From assembly GCF_004114795.1 (NCBI RefSeq), contig NZ_CP035311.1:1612001-1676000 (forward strand): DNA of 64,000 nt, read 5' to 3'. This DNA comes from Janthinobacterium sp. 17J80-10. Lineage in GTDB: Bacteria > Pseudomonadota > Gammaproteobacteria > Burkholderiales > Burkholderiaceae_D. Of this stretch, positions 17,636 to 28,161 are shown piece by piece. Every line of letters starts with the position of its first letter. The stretch's first letter is position 1. Under the pieces are notes generated by a model. That model was not told the DNA's origin and did not search any database. It saw only the letters and a list, made by a program, of their open reading frames with translations. The position numbers and the translations under genes were made by a program.

Positions 17636-20461
17636 ATGGCGAGTAACAATGTAGCCCAATTTGCCACCGAACTGAAAATGCCGGCGGATCTGCTGCTGAC
17701 GCAATTGCGCGCGGCCGGCGTTGAAAAGAGTTCGGCGTCCGACGCGTTGTCCAAGGAAGACAAGGACAAGCTGCTCGGCCACTTGCGTCGCGCCCACGGC
17801 GCGTCACCCGATGCCGAGAAAAAGAAGATCACCCTGACGCGCAAGGAAACCACCGAGATCAAGCAGGCTGATGCCACCGGCAAGTCGCGCACGATCCAGG
17901 TGGAAGTGCGCAAGAAGCGTACTTTCGTCCAGCGCGAAGAACCGGTTGCACCTGTAGTGGCTGCGGCGCCGGCTGCTCCCGTCGTTGACGAGGCTGAACA
18001 GGCGCGTCGCGTCGAAGAAGCGCAGCGCCAGGCTGAGCTGATCGCGCGACAGGAAGCTGATTTGCGCGAAAAGCAGGAGCGTCTTGCCAAGCTGGAAGCC
18101 GAGAAGGCTGAACAGGAAAAAGCCCTGAAGCAGCAACAGGAACAGGAAGCCAGGAAGGCCGCCGAAGAAAAGGCCGCTGCTGCCGCTGCGGCGGCAATGC
18201 CTGCTGCGCCTGCTGCCGAGAAAAAGGCCGACAACGCTGAAGAAAGCCGCAAGAAGGCCGAGCAGCAAGCCCGCGATGTCCAGGATACCAAGGACGCCGT
18301 CGAGCGCGCCGCCGCTACCGAGAAGGCACGCAAGGCAGTCGCTGACGAAGTGGCGCAGATCCGCGCCATGATGAATGCGCCGCGCAAGGTCATCAAGGCC
18401 CCGGAGCCGGCGCCTGTGGCCAAGGCTGCCGAAGGCACGCTGCACAAGCCGGCGGACAAGAAGCCAGGCGAAAAGAAAGAAGAGAAGAAGCCCGCTCCCG
18501 GCGACAAGAAGTCCATCAAGTCGGCCAATGTGTCGTCGACCTGGCAGGATGATGCCGCCAAGCGCCGTGGCGCCGGCATGAAAACCCGTGGTCCAGGCGC
18601 GCCGACTGGCGGCCGCGATGGCTGGCGTTCAGGCCCGAAGGGCCGTCGCCATGGCGGACATGATGATGATCGTGAAAGCAACTTCCAGGCGCCGACCGAA
18701 GCCGTTATCAAGGATGTGTATGTGCCGGAGACCCTGACGGTCGGCGAACTGGCGCACAAGATGTCAGTCAAGGCGTCCGAGGTCATCAAGCATTTGATGA
18801 AGCTGGGCCAGATGGTCACCATCAACCAGGTGCTGGATCAGGAAACTGCCATGATCCTGGTCGAGGAAATGGGCCACAAGGCGCATGCCGCCAAGCTCGA
18901 TGACCCGGAAGCGCTGCTGGCCGAAGGCGAAGAACACACCGACGCCGAGCAATTGCCGCGTGCCCCGGTGGTCACTGTCATGGGTCACGTCGACCACGGC
19001 AAGACCTCGCTGCTGGATTACATCCGCCGTGCCAAGGTTGCCTCCGGCGAAGCCGGTGGCATTACCCAGCACATCGGTGCCTACCACGTGGAAACCCCGC
19101 GCGGCATGATCACCTTCCTGGATACCCCGGGCCACGAAGCGTTTACTGCCATGCGTGCCCGTGGCGCCCAGGCGACCGATATCGTGATCCTGGTGGTGGC
19201 CGCCGACGACGGCGTCATGCCGCAGACCAAGGAAGCCATCGCTCACGCCAAAGCTGCCGGCGTGCCGCTGGTGGTGGCGATCAACAAGATCGACAAGCCC
19301 GGCGCCAACGCAGACCGCGTGACGCAGGAACTGATCGCTGAACAAGTCGTGCCGGAAGCCTACGGCGGTGATTCGCCTTTCATCAATGTCTCCGCCAAGA
19401 CTGGCCAGGGCATCGACGAATTGCTGGAAAACGTCTTGCTGCAGGCCGAAGTGCTTGAACTGAAGGCGCCGGTGGAATCGCCGGCCAAGGGCCTGGTGGT
19501 GGAAGCCAAGCTGGACAAGGGCCGTGGTCCGGTCGCCACCATCCTGGTGCTCTCGGGTACCTTGAAGCGCGGCGACGTGGTGCTGGCAGGTTCTTCCTAT
19601 GGCCGCGTGCGCGCCATGATTGACGAGAACGGCAAGTCCATCACGGAAGCCGGCCCGTCGATTCCAGTGGAAATCCAGGGCCTGACCGAAGTGCCGGCCG
19701 CCGGCGAAGAAGCCGTCGTGATGACGGACGAGCGCAAGGCGCGTGAAATCGGCCTGTTCCGTCAAGGTAAGTTCCGCGACGTCAAGCTGGCCAAGCAGCA
19801 AGCCGCCAAGCTGGAAAATATGTTCGAACAGATGGGCGAGGGCGAAGTCAAGAATCTGCCTTTGATCATCAAGACCGATGTGCAGGGTTCGCAGGAAGCG
19901 CTGGTGCAGTCGCTGCAAAAGCTGTCCACCAACGAAGTGCGCGTGCAAGTGGTGCATGCGGGCGTGGGCGGCATCAGCGAAAACGACGTCAACCTGGCGA
20001 CCGCGTCGAAGGCCGTCATTATCGGCTTCAACACGCGTGCCGATGCCTCGGCACGCAAGCTGGCCGAAGCCAATGGCGTCGACATCCGCTACTACAACAT
20101 CATCTATGACGCTGTGGATGAAGTGAAGGCAGCGCTGTCGGGCATGCTGGCGCCGGAAAAACGCGAACAGGCCCTCGGCCTGGTGGAAATCCGCCAGGTC
20201 ATCGTGGTCAGCAAAGTTGGCGCGATTGCCGGTTGCTATGTGCTCGAAGGCCTGGTCAAGCGTGGTTCCTCGGTTCGCCTGTTGCGCAACAACGTCGTGA
20301 CCTGGACTGGCGAAATCGATTCGCTCAAGCGCTTCAAGGATGACGTCAAGGAAGTCAAGTCAGGCTTCGAGTGCGGCCTGACGCTGAAGAACTTCAACGA
20401 CATCCAGGAAGGCGACCAGCTCGAAGTCTTCGAGGTGCAGGAAGTCGCACGTACGCTGTAA
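17636..20461 (+). CDS. infB: Translation initiation factor IF-2
   Basis: A 941-residue GTPase that brings fMet-tRNA to the ribosome. The N-terminal IF2N subdomain ([24 protein letters not shown]) is followed by a long Ala/Lys/Glu-rich, coiled-coil-like region to about residue 330 and a second IF2N subdomain. The G domain has G1 GHVDHGKTS near residue 449, G2 [11 protein letters not shown]3 DTPGHEAF and G4 NKIDKPG. The C-terminal beta-barrel and initiator-tRNA-binding domain end with [21 protein letters not shown]. The ribosome site is AGAGGA. An initiator tRNA gene lies upstream on the same strand. Confidence 0.97.
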   Translation: MASNNVAQFATELKMPADLLLTQLRAAGVEKSSASDALSKEDKDKLLGHLRRAHGASPDAEKKKITLTRKETTEIKQADATGKSRTIQVEVRKKRTFVQREEPVAPVVAAAPAAPVVDEAEQARRVEEAQRQAELIARQEADLREKQERLAKLEAEKAEQEKALKQQQEQEARKAAEEKAAAAAAAAMPAAPAAEKKADNAEESRKKAEQQARDVQDTKDAVERAAATEKARKAVADEVAQIRAMMNAPRKVIKAPEPAPVAKAAEGTLHKPADKKPGEKKEEKKPAPGDKKSIKSANVSSTWQDDAAKRRGAGMKTRGPGAPTGGRDGWRSGPKGRRHGGHDDDRESNFQAPTEAVIKDVYVPETLTVGELAHKMSVKASEVIKHLMKLGQMVTINQVLDQETAMILVEEMGHKAHAAKLDDPEALLAEGEEHTDAEQLPRAPVVTVMGHVDHGKTSLLDYIRRAKVASGEAGGITQHIGAYHVETPRGMITFLDTPGHEAFTAMRARGAQATDIVILVVAADDGVMPQTKEAIAHAKAAGVPLVVAINKIDKPGANADRVTQELIAEQVVPEAYGGDSPFINVSAKTGQGIDELLENVLLQAEVLELKAPVESPAKGLVVEAKLDKGRGPVATILVLSGTLKRGDVVLAGSSYGRVRAMIDENGKSITEAGPSIPVEIQGLTEVPAAGEEAVVMTDERKAREIGLFRQGKFRDVKLAKQQAAKLENMFEQMGEGEVKNLPLIIKTDVQGSQEALVQSLQKLSTNEVRVQVVHAGVGGISENDVNLATASKAVIIGFNTRADASARKLAEANGVDIRYYNIIYDAVDEVKAALSGMLAPEKREQALGLVEIRQVIVVSKVGAIAGCYVLEGLVKRGSSVRLLRNNVVTWTGEIDSLKRFKDDVKEVKSGFECGLTLKNFNDIQEGDQLEVFEVQEVARTL

Positions 20462-20557
20462 GACGCCGCGCGTCTTCAGCCAGCAGCCAGGACGGGCACG
20501 CGGTGCCTGCCCTGGCTTTATCAATTCCAAGCCTCGCAAGGGGCGGGAAAGCAGACC

Positions 20558-20947
20558 ATGGCCAAACACAGTAAATCCATCCCCGGCCGCATGAATCGCG
20601 TTGCAGACCAGATCCAGCGCGATCTCGCCGAAATCATCGCCTACGAACTGAAGGACCCGCGCGTGTCGATGATCACCATCACCGAAGTGCAGGTCACGCC
20701 CGATTACGCCCACGCCAAGGTGTTTTTCACGATGCTGCCGGACGATCCCACCAGCGTGCAAAACACCCTGCAGGGTTTGCGCAAGGCGGCCGGCTTCATC
20801 CGCGGCCAGCTGGGGCGCCGCCTGACCATTCATACGACGCCTGACGTGCACTTCGTGCACGATACGTCGACTGCGCGCGGCATCGAGCTGTCGCGCCTGA
20901 TCGATGAAGCCAACGCCACGCGCGCCGCGGATGCAGACGAAGCCTGA
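20558..20947 (+). CDS. rbfA: Ribosome-binding factor A
   Basis: A 129-residue KH-like protein for 16S rRNA maturation and cold adaptation. Conserved segments are [61 protein letters not shown] and [20 protein letters not shown]. Length is normal. It lies in the usual place between infB and truB, and the end overlaps the proposed truB start by 17 bases. Confidence 0.96.
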   Translation: MAKHSKSIPGRMNRVADQIQRDLAEIIAYELKDPRVSMITITEVQVTPDYAHAKVFFTMLPDDPTSVQNTLQGLRKAAGFIRGQLGRRLTIHTTPDVHFVHDTSTARGIELSRLIDEANATRAADADEA

Positions 20948-21860
20948 GAAGCGCCAGCGCCTGGCGCTGGACGGCGTGCTGTTGCTGGACAAGCCGGTTG
21001 GCCTGTCCAGCAATGATGCGCTGATCAAGGCCAAGCGCCTGTTGAACGCCAAAAAGGCCGGCCATACCGGTACGCTCGATCCATTCGCCACCGGCTTGCT
21101 GCCGCTGTGCTTTGGCGAGGCGACCAAATTTTCGCAAGACTTGCTGGAAGCAGACAAGACGTATGAAACCGTGGTGCACCTTGGCATTCGCACAGGCACC
21201 GGCGACACCGAAGGCGAAGTGCTGGAGCAGCGCGATGTGGCGGTCACGCGCGAACAGGCCGAAGCCGTGCTGGAAAAGTTTCGCGGCGCAATCGACCAGG
21301 TGCCGCCCATGCACTCGGCATTGAAGCGCGACGGCAAGCCCTTGTACGAATACGCGCGGCAGGGCATCACGCTGGAACGGGCGGCACGGCGGGTGACGAT
21401 CCATGCGCTGGAATTGCTGGCGTTTGAAGCCCCTTTTCTGACGTTGCGGGTTACCTGCAGCAAGGGTACGTATATCCGCGTCCTCGGCGAGGATATCGGC
21501 GCGGCGCTGGGGTGCGGTGCGCACCTGAAAGCATTGCGGCGGACCCAGGTCGGCAGCCTGACGCTGGACGGTTGCGTGACGCTGGAGCAACTCATGGCGA
21601 TCGAGGATGGGCAGCGCACCGCGATGCTGGCCCCCGTCGATGCCTTGCTGTCATCATTTCCCGCCGTTGAATTGCCAGAGATCCTGGTGCAGCGCTTCCT
21701 GCATGGGCAGCGTCTGGCCCTGGGTAAGGAAAATGTGACCTTGCCGGAAGCTGAAGGGCGCGTTCGCGTATATGCAGCCGCGGATGGCAGGCTGCTGGGA
21801 ACGGCGCTGTTGCAAGCTTATGCCGTGCTGGCGCCCGAGCGGCTGGTGGTGGCGCATTAA
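20931..21860 (+). CDS. truB: tRNA pseudouridine(55) synthase TruB
   Basis: A 309-residue enzyme that makes pseudouridine 55 in the T-loop of tRNAs. [15 protein letters not shown] opens the domain; the catalytic aspartate lies in [60 protein letters not shown] and the C-terminal PUA-like region complete the family pattern. ATG 20931 is chosen since the conserved region starts soon after; ATG 20904 is also in frame. Neither has a clear Shine-Dalgarno sequence, fitting translational coupling to rbfA. Confidence 0.95.
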   Translation: MQTKPEKRQRLALDGVLLLDKPVGLSSNDALIKAKRLLNAKKAGHTGTLDPFATGLLPLCFGEATKFSQDLLEADKTYETVVHLGIRTGTGDTEGEVLEQRDVAVTREQAEAVLEKFRGAIDQVPPMHSALKRDGKPLYEYARQGITLERAARRVTIHALELLAFEAPFLTLRVTCSKGTYIRVLGEDIGAALGCGAHLKALRRTQVGSLTLDGCVTLEQLMAIEDGQRTAMLAPVDALLSSFPAVELPEILVQRFLHGQRLALGKENVTLPEAEGRVRVYAAADGRLLGTALLQAYAVLAPERLVVAH

Positions 21861-21889
21861 CGTGTCGTCACCGGTCGTGACAGCCTGAT

Positions 21890-21919
21890 ATTCCTTTAAA
21901 AACATTGTGTTAAAGGAAT
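21890..21919 (+). terminator. Inverted repeat after truB
   Basis: ATTCCTTTAA (21890-21899) and TTAAAGGAAT (21910-21919) are perfect 10-base arms with a 10-base loop, 29 bases after the truB stop. No T-run follows, so it could be a weak terminator, an RNA-processing hairpin or an operator for the downstream typA promoter. Confidence 0.4.
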
Positions 21920-22003
21920 TTATTGAGGCATGGAATTTCCCCTGTAATTCCGGCAAGCCATTGAAATATCAAGGAATTTTTCTTTTCATGCGCCGCAACA
22001 TGC

Positions 22004-22009
22004 TATAAT
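22004..22009 (+). promoter_or_regulatory. Probable -10 element of typA
   Basis: A consensus TATAAT lies 50 bases before the typA start in an AT-rich stretch. No good -35 match is present at 16-18 bases upstream, so only the -10 is called. Confidence 0.5.
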
Positions 22010-22058
22010 TTTGGGTTGCCTGAATTTCGAGCCCCGTACCTTAACGATCCGAACAAAT

Positions 22059-23897
22059 ATGTCCACTACCAAACGCGCCATTCGTAATATCGCCATCATT
22101 GCCCACGTTGACCATGGCAAGACCACCCTGGTCGACCAGTTGCTGCGCCAAAGCGGCACTTTCCGCGACAACCAGCAAGTCGATAGCCGCGTGATGGATT
22201 CCGGCGATATCGAAAAGGAGCGCGGCATTACAATCTTGTCGAAGAATTGTGCGGTGGAATACGAGGGCACGCACATCAATATCGTCGACACCCCAGGCCA
22301 CGCCGATTTCGGTGGCGAGGTCGAGCGCGTGCTGTCGATGGTGGATAGCGTGCTGCTGTTGGTCGATGCGCAGGAAGGTCCGATGCCGCAAACCCGCTTC
22401 GTCACGCGCAAGGCATTGGCGCTGGGCTTGAAGCCAATCGTGGTGTTGAACAAGATTGATCGCCCGGGCGCGCGCGCGGACTGGGCCATCAACGCGACCT
22501 TTGAATTGTTCGACAAGCTGGGTGCGACCGAAGAGCAGCTCGACTTCCCGATCATCTATGCATCCGGCCTGAACGGCTACGCCGGCTTGACGCCGGACGT
22601 ACGCGGCGGCGACATGAAGCCCTTGTTCGAAGCGATCCTGGAACACGTTCCGGCGCGCCAGGATGATCCGGATGGTCCGCTGCAACTGCAAATCACTTCG
22701 CTGGAATACTCTTCCTACGTCGGCAAGATCGGCGTTGGCCGCATCCTGAGCGGCCGTGTGCGCGGCCTGCAAGATGTCGTGTTCATGAACGGTCCGGACG
22801 ACAAGCCAACCAAGGCCCGGATCAACCAGGTGCTGACCTTCCGTGGGTTGGACCGGGTACTGGTCGATGAGGCATTGGCTGGCGACATCGTGCTGATCAA
22901 CGGTATCGAAGACATCGGTATCGGCTCCACGATTTGCGCACCCGAAGCGCCGAACGCCTTGCCGATGCTGAAAATCGACGAGCCGACCCTGACCATGAAT
23001 TTCATGGTCAACAATTCGCCGCTGGCCGGCCGCGAAGGCAAGTTCGTGACTACTCGTCAAATCCGCGATCGTCTGGAACGCGAATTGAAATCGAATATGG
23101 CCTTGCGCGTGGTGCAAGCGGAAAATGACGATTCGACTTATGAAGTGTCGGGTCGCGGCGAGCTGCATCTGACCATTCTGATCGAAAACATGCGCCGGGA
23201 AGGTTTTGAACTCGCGGTATCGCGCCCACGCGTGGTGTTCAAGATGGTCGATGGCGTGCGCCATGAGCCATACGAAAACCTGACCGTTGACGTTGAAGAA
23301 AACAACCAGGGCGGCGTGATGGAAGAACTCGGTCGTCGTCGCGGCGACCTGCAAAACATGGAACCGGATGGCAAAGGTCGGGTGCGTCTGGAGTATCGTA
23401 TTCCGGCCCGTGGCCTGATCGGTTTCCAGGGCGAATTCATGACGCTGACCCGCGGTACCGGCTTGATGAGCCATGTGTTCGACGACTATGCGCCAGTCGA
23501 TACCTCCAAGGGCGAGATGGCTGGCCGCCGCAACGGCGTGCTGATTTCGCAGGATGACGGCGCGGCGGTGGCTTACGCGATCTGGAAGCTGCAGGATCGC
23601 GGTCGCATGTTCGTGGTGCACAACGATCCGGTCTACGAAGGCATGATCATCGGCATTCATTCCCGAGACAATGACCTGGTGGTCAACCCGATCAAGGGCA
23701 AGCAATTGACCAACGTGCGCTCGTCAGGTACCGACGAAGCGGTGCGCCTGGTGCCGCCGATCCAGATGTCGCTCGAGTATGCGGTCGAATTCATCGAGGA
23801 CGACGAACTGGTCGAAATCACGCCCAAGAGCATTCGCCTGCGCAAGCGCTTCCTGAAAGAGCATGAGCGCAAGAAGGCATCGCGCGACGCGGCGTAA
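22059..23897 (+). CDS. typA: Ribosome-associated GTPase TypA/BipA
   Basis: A 612-residue EF-G-like GTPase involved in ribosome assembly and stress or low-temperature growth. The G1 motif [15 protein letters not shown] is near residue 15, G2 is ERGITI, G3 is [16 protein letters not shown] and G4 is NKIDRPGAR. Beta-barrel and EF-G-like domains follow ([21 protein letters not shown]), and the C-terminal domain has the BipA-typical [16 protein letters not shown] and [20 protein letters not shown] 22059 matches family N-termini. A strong terminator follows. Confidence 0.97.
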   Translation: MSTTKRAIRNIAIIAHVDHGKTTLVDQLLRQSGTFRDNQQVDSRVMDSGDIEKERGITILSKNCAVEYEGTHINIVDTPGHADFGGEVERVLSMVDSVLLLVDAQEGPMPQTRFVTRKALALGLKPIVVLNKIDRPGARADWAINATFELFDKLGATEEQLDFPIIYASGLNGYAGLTPDVRGGDMKPLFEAILEHVPARQDDPDGPLQLQITSLEYSSYVGKIGVGRILSGRVRGLQDVVFMNGPDDKPTKARINQVLTFRGLDRVLVDEALAGDIVLINGIEDIGIGSTICAPEAPNALPMLKIDEPTLTMNFMVNNSPLAGREGKFVTTRQIRDRLERELKSNMALRVVQAENDDSTYEVSGRGELHLTILIENMRREGFELAVSRPRVVFKMVDGVRHEPYENLTVDVEENNQGGVMEELGRRRGDLQNMEPDGKGRVRLEYRIPARGLIGFQGEFMTLTRGTGLMSHVFDDYAPVDTSKGEMAGRRNGVLISQDDGAAVAYAIWKLQDRGRMFVVHNDPVYEGMIIGIHSRDNDLVVNPIKGKQLTNVRSSGTDEAVRLVPPIQMSLEYAVEFIEDDELVEITPKSIRLRKRFLKEHERKKASRDAA

Positions 23898-23915
23898 GCC
23901 ACTTCGCCGAACCAG

Positions 23916-23957
23916 CAGGGCCGTCGCATCGCAGGATGCGGCGGCCCTGTTTTTTTG
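23916..23957 (+). terminator. Intrinsic terminator after typA
   Basis: CAGGGCCG-T-CGCATC pairs with GATGCG-G-CGGCCCTG around a GCAG loop and is followed by eight T. It lies 18 bases after the typA stop. Confidence 0.92.
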
Positions 23958-24010
23958 TGAGACGGAATTGGGTTACACTGTTTTTCCCATTACGTTCGAG
24001 GAGACGTCCC

Positions 24011-24706
24011 ATGTCCCGCTTCTTTACCTTCAAGACGGCAACGCTGCCGATGCTCTGCATGACGGCATCGCTCGCCTTTGCCGTTTCCCTGTCGGACCTG
24101 TCGAACCAGGAAGCCAGCAGCGGCCTGAAGGCGGCGTTGGAGAAAGGCTCGGTGGCGGCCGTGGCGAAGCTGGGCGTCACCGATGGGTTCCTGGGCAATG
24201 ACAAGGTCAAGATCCAGTTGCCCGGCGTGCTGGAGCAGGCCCGTCCTCTCCTGAAGATGAGCGGGCGCGGCCAGCAGCTGGACGACCTGGTGGTGTCGAT
24301 GAACCGCGCAGCCGAGGCTGCCGTGCCTCTGGCCAAGCCACTGCTGGTCAACGCCGTGAAATCGATGTCGGTGACGGATGCCAAGAATATCCTGTCAGGT
24401 GGCGAGACCTCGGTCACCGATTTCTTCCGCGAAAAAACTTCGGGGCCGCTGGCCGTCAAGTTCCTGCCGATCGTCAAGGGCATCACCGACCGTTCCGGCC
24501 TTTCCGCCCAATACAATGCGACCATGGCCCAGGCTTCCAAATTCAAGCTGGTCAATGAGCAGCAATCCACGGTGGAAGGTTACGTCAGTCAGCGAGCGCT
24601 CGACGGCCTGTATTACATGATCGGCGAAGAAGAAAAAGCCATCCGCCGCGATCCGGTCGGTTCCGGCAGCAAGATCATCGGCAAGGTGTTCGGCAGCCTG
24701 AAATAG
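24011..24706 (+). CDS. Exported DUF4197 family protein
   Basis: A 231-residue protein with an N-terminal signal peptide of roughly 24 residues (hydrophobic TLPMLCMTASLAFA). The mature part is helical, with the DUF4197 pattern: SGLKAALEKGSVAAVAKLG, then NDKVKIQLPGVLEQA, then MNRAAEAAVPLAKPLLVNAV and a C-terminal ALDGLYYMIGEEEKAIRRDP. Function is unknown; location should be periplasmic. It has a GGAGA ribosome site and stands alone between the typA terminator and a convergent aminotransferase gene. Confidence 0.85.
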   Translation: MSRFFTFKTATLPMLCMTASLAFAVSLSDLSNQEASSGLKAALEKGSVAAVAKLGVTDGFLGNDKVKIQLPGVLEQARPLLKMSGRGQQLDDLVVSMNRAAEAAVPLAKPLLVNAVKSMSVTDAKNILSGGETSVTDFFREKTSGPLAVKFLPIVKGITDRSGLSAQYNATMAQASKFKLVNEQQSTVEGYVSQRALDGLYYMIGEEEKAIRRDPVGSGSKIIGKVFGSLK

Positions 24707-24736
24707 CGCAGGGGCGGCGCCGTCGCGCCGGCTGCG

Positions 24737-26065
24737 CTACAGGTCCCGCAAGACTTCCGCTATTTTGCCAAACAGCTGTTCGATCTGCGGGTGGTTGACG
24801 ATCAGCGGCGGCGACAAGGCAATGATGTCGCCCGTCGTGCGGATCAAGAGGTTTTTCTCCCAGAAACACTTCAGGAAGACATCGAACGCCCGCGCACCCG
24901 GCTTGCCAGGAATGCTTTCCAGTTCAATGCCGCAAACCAGGCCGAGATTGCGGATATCCTTTACATGCGGCAGGCCCTTGAGACTGTGGGCTGCCTGTTC
25001 GAAAAAGGGCGCGGAGGCGGCGGCCTGCTCGAACAGCCCTTCGCTGGTGTAGACGTCGATGGCGGCGATCGCCGCGGCGGCAGCTAGCGGATGACCCGTG
25101 TAGGTATAGCCGTGGAAGAATTCAATGGCATTCTCCGGCGCGGCTGCCATGAAGGCATCGTGGATGTCCTGGCGCACCAGTACCGCGCCCATCGGCACGG
25201 CGGCATTGGTCAAGCCTTTCGCGCACACCAGCATGTCGGGCACCACGCCGAAATAGTCGGCGCCGAACCTGGTGCCAAGGCGGCCGAATCCGGTAATCAC
25301 CTCGTCGAAGATCAGCAGGATGCCGTACTTGTCGCAAATGGCGCGCAGCTTTTGCAGGTAGCCGGCAGGAGGCAGGATCACGCCGGTTGAGCCCTGGATC
25401 GGTTCGACGATGACGGCGGCCACCGTGGCCGGGTCGTGCAGGGAGAGCAGGCGCTGTTCCAGTTCGTCTGCCAGCTCCGCGCCTTCCTGCGGCAGGCCGC
25501 GGGTGAACGCATTGCGCGCGATGTCCAGCGGATGGCGCAGGTGATCGACCGCCGGCAGGGCGGGGCCGAAATGCTTGCGGTTGCCGGCGATGCCGCCGAC
25601 GGAGATGCCGCCGAAGCCGACGCCGTGGTAACCGCGCTCGCGGCCGATCAGGCGGTGGCGCAGGCCGTCGCCGCGCACCCGGTGGTATGCCAGCGCGATC
25701 TTCAGGGCGGTATCGACAGCTTCGGAGCCGTCGTTGCTGAAAAATACGCGGTTCAGGCCGGCCGGCGCGATGCCAGCCAGGGCGCTTGCCGCTTCAAAAA
25801 CGAGCGGATGCCCCATCTGGAACGCCGGGGCATAATCCATGGCGCCGGCCTGGCGCTGGATCGCTTCGGTGATTTTTGGGTGGCAGTGGCCTGCGTTGAC
25901 GCACCACAGGCCAGCGGTGCCATCGAGGATCTGGCGGTTGTCGTCGCTGTAGTAATACATGCCGGACGCAGCTACGAGCATGCGCGGCTTGTTCTTGAAT
26001 TGCCGGTTGGCCGTAAAGGGCATCCAGAAGTGGCTGGTATCGAGCGTATCGGAGGACTTTGACAT
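24737..26065 (-). CDS. Omega-amino acid:pyruvate aminotransferase (class III, PLP)
   Basis: A 442-residue class III aminotransferase, close in pattern to beta-alanine-pyruvate transaminases (OapT/AptA). It has the substrate-pocket segment FWMPFTANRQFK near the N-terminus, GTAGLWCVNAGHCHP, and FFSNDGSEAVDTALKIA for PLP phosphate contact. IFDEVITGFGRLG holds the PLP aspartate, and the Schiff-base lysine is in LVCAKGLTNAAVPMGAV. HGYTYTGHPLAAAAA follows. It would move amino groups from beta-alanine or similar omega-amines to pyruvate. ATG 26065 is preferred; ATG 26074 and longer in-frame starts exist. It is divergent from dusA. Confidence 0.88.
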   Translation of the reverse strand: MSKSSDTLDTSHFWMPFTANRQFKNKPRMLVAASGMYYYSDDNRQILDGTAGLWCVNAGHCHPKITEAIQRQAGAMDYAPAFQMGHPLVFEAASALAGIAPAGLNRVFFSNDGSEAVDTALKIALAYHRVRGDGLRHRLIGRERGYHGVGFGGISVGGIAGNRKHFGPALPAVDHLRHPLDIARNAFTRGLPQEGAELADELEQRLLSLHDPATVAAVIVEPIQGSTGVILPPAGYLQKLRAICDKYGILLIFDEVITGFGRLGTRFGADYFGVVPDMLVCAKGLTNAAVPMGAVLVRQDIHDAFMAAAPENAIEFFHGYTYTGHPLAAAAAIAAIDVYTSEGLFEQAAASAPFFEQAAHSLKGLPHVKDIRNLGLVCGIELESIPGKPGARAFDVFLKCFWEKNLLIRTTGDIIALSPPLIVNHPQIEQLFGKIAEVLRDL

Positions 26066-26200
26066 GGCGGGCATCCATCGAATTGGGTTCAATAATGCCA
26101 TCATAGTACGGCAGCCGCACAGCCGAGGCGAATTTTCCGTATACTTCGGGGATCCCGCCGCCCGGTATGCCGCCGTGCTGCCATTGATGCCGAAATTGAA

Positions 26201-27205
26201 ATGAACAAGACCCTCCCGCCCCGCCGCCTGTCGGTCGCGCCCATGATGGACTGGACGGACCGCCATTGCCGCGTATTCCATCGTCACATTACCCGCCATA
26301 CCTGGCTATATACCGAAATGGTGACGACCGGGGCGCTGATTTACGGCGATGTCGCGCGTCACCTGAATTTCAACGAGGAAGAACATCCGGTGGCATTGCA
26401 GTTGGGCGGCAGCGAGCCGGACGACCTGGCAAAATGCGCAAAGCTGGGAGAGCAGTGGGGCTACGACGAAGTCAACCTGAATTGCGGCTGCCCCTCTGAG
26501 CGCGTACAAAAGGGGGCGTTCGGCGCATGCCTCATGAATGAGGCGGCACTGGTGGCCGATTGTGTCAAGGCCATGCGCGACGCGGTGTCGATCGATGTCA
26601 CCGTCAAGCACCGCATCGGCATCGATGATGTGGCGTCATATGACTTCGTGCGCGATTTTGTCGGCACGGTAGCCGACGCCGGTTGCCACACTTTCATCGT
26701 CCATGCGCGCAACGCGATCCTGAAAGGCTTGAGCCCCAAGGAGAATCGCGAGATTCCGCCTTTGAAGTACGAATATACTTACCGCATCAAGCAGGATTTC
26801 CCGGACCTGGAAATCATCATCAACGGCGGCATCAAGACGCTGGCGGAAATCGACCGCCACTTGCTCAATGTCGATGGCGTCATGCTGGGGCGCGAGGCCT
26901 ACCACAACCCTTACGTGATGGCGGAGTTCGATGCCCGCTATTACGGCGATGCGGCCCCGCCCAAGTCGCGCGCCGACATTGTGCAAGCGATGCTGCCCTA
27001 CATCCGCCAGCAATTGGCGCGCTACGGCGACAATGGCAAGGGATTGCGGATGAACAGCATTACCCGCCACATGCTCGGCCTGACGACCGGCATGCCGGGT
27101 GCACGGCATTTCCGCCAGACTTTGTCCGATGCGCGCCGCCTGGCGGCGGGAGATCCGCAATTGCTGGTCGACGCGCTGGAGCGCATGCCCCCGCTTGCTG
27201 CCTGA
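26201..27205 (+). CDS. dusA: tRNA-dihydrouridine synthase DusA
   Basis: A 334-residue flavoenzyme that reduces uridines in the tRNA D-loop. RLSVAPMMDWTDRHCR opens the TIM barrel. The catalytic cysteine lies in NLNCGCPSERVQKGAFGACLM. VKHRIGID, FIVHARNAILKGLSPKENR and IIINGGIKTL contribute FMN contacts and are DusA-specific, as is the GLTTGMPGARHFRQTLS region in the C-terminal helical domain. Length is typical. A strong terminator follows. Confidence 0.95.
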   Translation: MNKTLPPRRLSVAPMMDWTDRHCRVFHRHITRHTWLYTEMVTTGALIYGDVARHLNFNEEEHPVALQLGGSEPDDLAKCAKLGEQWGYDEVNLNCGCPSERVQKGAFGACLMNEAALVADCVKAMRDAVSIDVTVKHRIGIDDVASYDFVRDFVGTVADAGCHTFIVHARNAILKGLSPKENREIPPLKYEYTYRIKQDFPDLEIIINGGIKTLAEIDRHLLNVDGVMLGREAYHNPYVMAEFDARYYGDAAPPKSRADIVQAMLPYIRQQLARYGDNGKGLRMNSITRHMLGLTTGMPGARHFRQTLSDARRLAAGDPQLLVDALERMPPLAA

Positions 27206-27316
27206 GCGAGGAAAATGCTTCTTCATCCCGTCTGCCGGCGTGGCACGGAAGATACTCGCAATTCGGACGTATTGGGAGCAATAGCGTTTGCGGAATCGAT
27301 AAAAATGAATTCTGCT

Positions 27317-27344
27317 GGCGCCGCACATGCGGCGCCATTTTTTT
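27317..27344 (+). terminator. Intrinsic terminator after dusA
   Basis: GGCGCCGC (27317-27324) and GCGGCGCC (27329-27336) flank an ACAT loop and are followed by A and T7. Its end touches the stop codon of the convergent hemerythrin gene. Confidence 0.92.
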
Positions 27345-27910
27345 CAGGCACGTGGATGGCGCGCCGGCTTTTTTCCGGCCTTTGTTTTGCTCTGGAGGAC
27401 TCCGCTGATCTGCGCTTCCTCTTCGTCGATATCCAGGCCCAGTTCTTTCATGAGTTCGTGTTTGCGATCCCGCATGTCCGCCCCTAAAGCATCCATGTCC
27501 AGCCCTGCTTTTTTGGCCTTGGCAAAAATTTCCTTCTCCTCTTCTTCGATATGATGCTTTACGTATTCACCCAGTACGGTGAATTTTGCATCATATAAAT
27601 CTTCGTCCGGTTCCATGGACTCAAGATCTGCGATCAGTTGCTTGGCCATGTCGTGCTCTACCAAGGCTTCATCGAGAAAATCTCGTTCATCGAGGACATC
27701 GCGTAAAGCGGGATAGAAAAGTTCTTCTTCGATCTGGGCGTGAATCGTCAATTGCGAACATGCGTGTTCAACCAGCTCTCGCTTGGTTTCATCTTCCTTG
27801 TCTTTTACTTTTTCGAACTTGGCAAACAGTTGCAATACCTGTTCGTGATCCGACTTTAAAAGCTCAATCGCATTTTTTTCATGTGGCGCTTCCGTGCTTT
27901 TCCTGGTCAT
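27344..27910 (-). CDS. Hemerythrin-type HHE cation-binding protein
   Basis: A 188-residue, very acidic four-helix protein. The diiron-type His/Glu pattern is visible: LLKSDHEQVLQLF, then HAQIEEELFYPAL, then EHDMAKQLI and KHHIEEEEKEIFA. Such proteins bind oxygen, nitric oxide or iron, and stand-alone forms are often stress linked; the exact role is not known here. The C-terminus is Lys-rich. ATG 27910 has a near-perfect ribosome site AAGGAG. It is the first gene of the accessory stress-and-envelope region. Confidence 0.9.
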   Translation of the reverse strand: MTRKSTEAPHEKNAIELLKSDHEQVLQLFAKFEKVKDKEDETKRELVEHACSQLTIHAQIEEELFYPALRDVLDERDFLDEALVEHDMAKQLIADLESMEPDEDLYDAKFTVLGEYVKHHIEEEEKEIFAKAKKAGLDMDALGADMRDRKHELMKELGLDIDEEEAQISGVLQSKTKAGKKPARHPRA

Positions 27911-28161
27911 GCTGTTCTCCTTGTAAAGGCAAAATGGCATTTGTCGCAAGTGCCATGCCATCGAAGATGGTGACGCGCGCCTGCATAAAACCCGTTTTTC
28001 CAGATAAGCTGTTGTCGCTACGAATAATCATGGAAAAATTTACCCGTAAGCCGATAATTTCTACATAGGGCCGGTGGGCATACAATGGTTATGGCAACGC
28101 GTCGACATATGTAGCAGCGCCATAAGGCGTTGAATATTGCGCGATGGGGAAGGGATGAATA

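Noticed and set aside
16108-18825. 905-residue minus-strand open frame
   Set aside because: Antisense shadow of nusA and infB; no recognisable domain and biased composition (Ser/Ala/Cys-rich).
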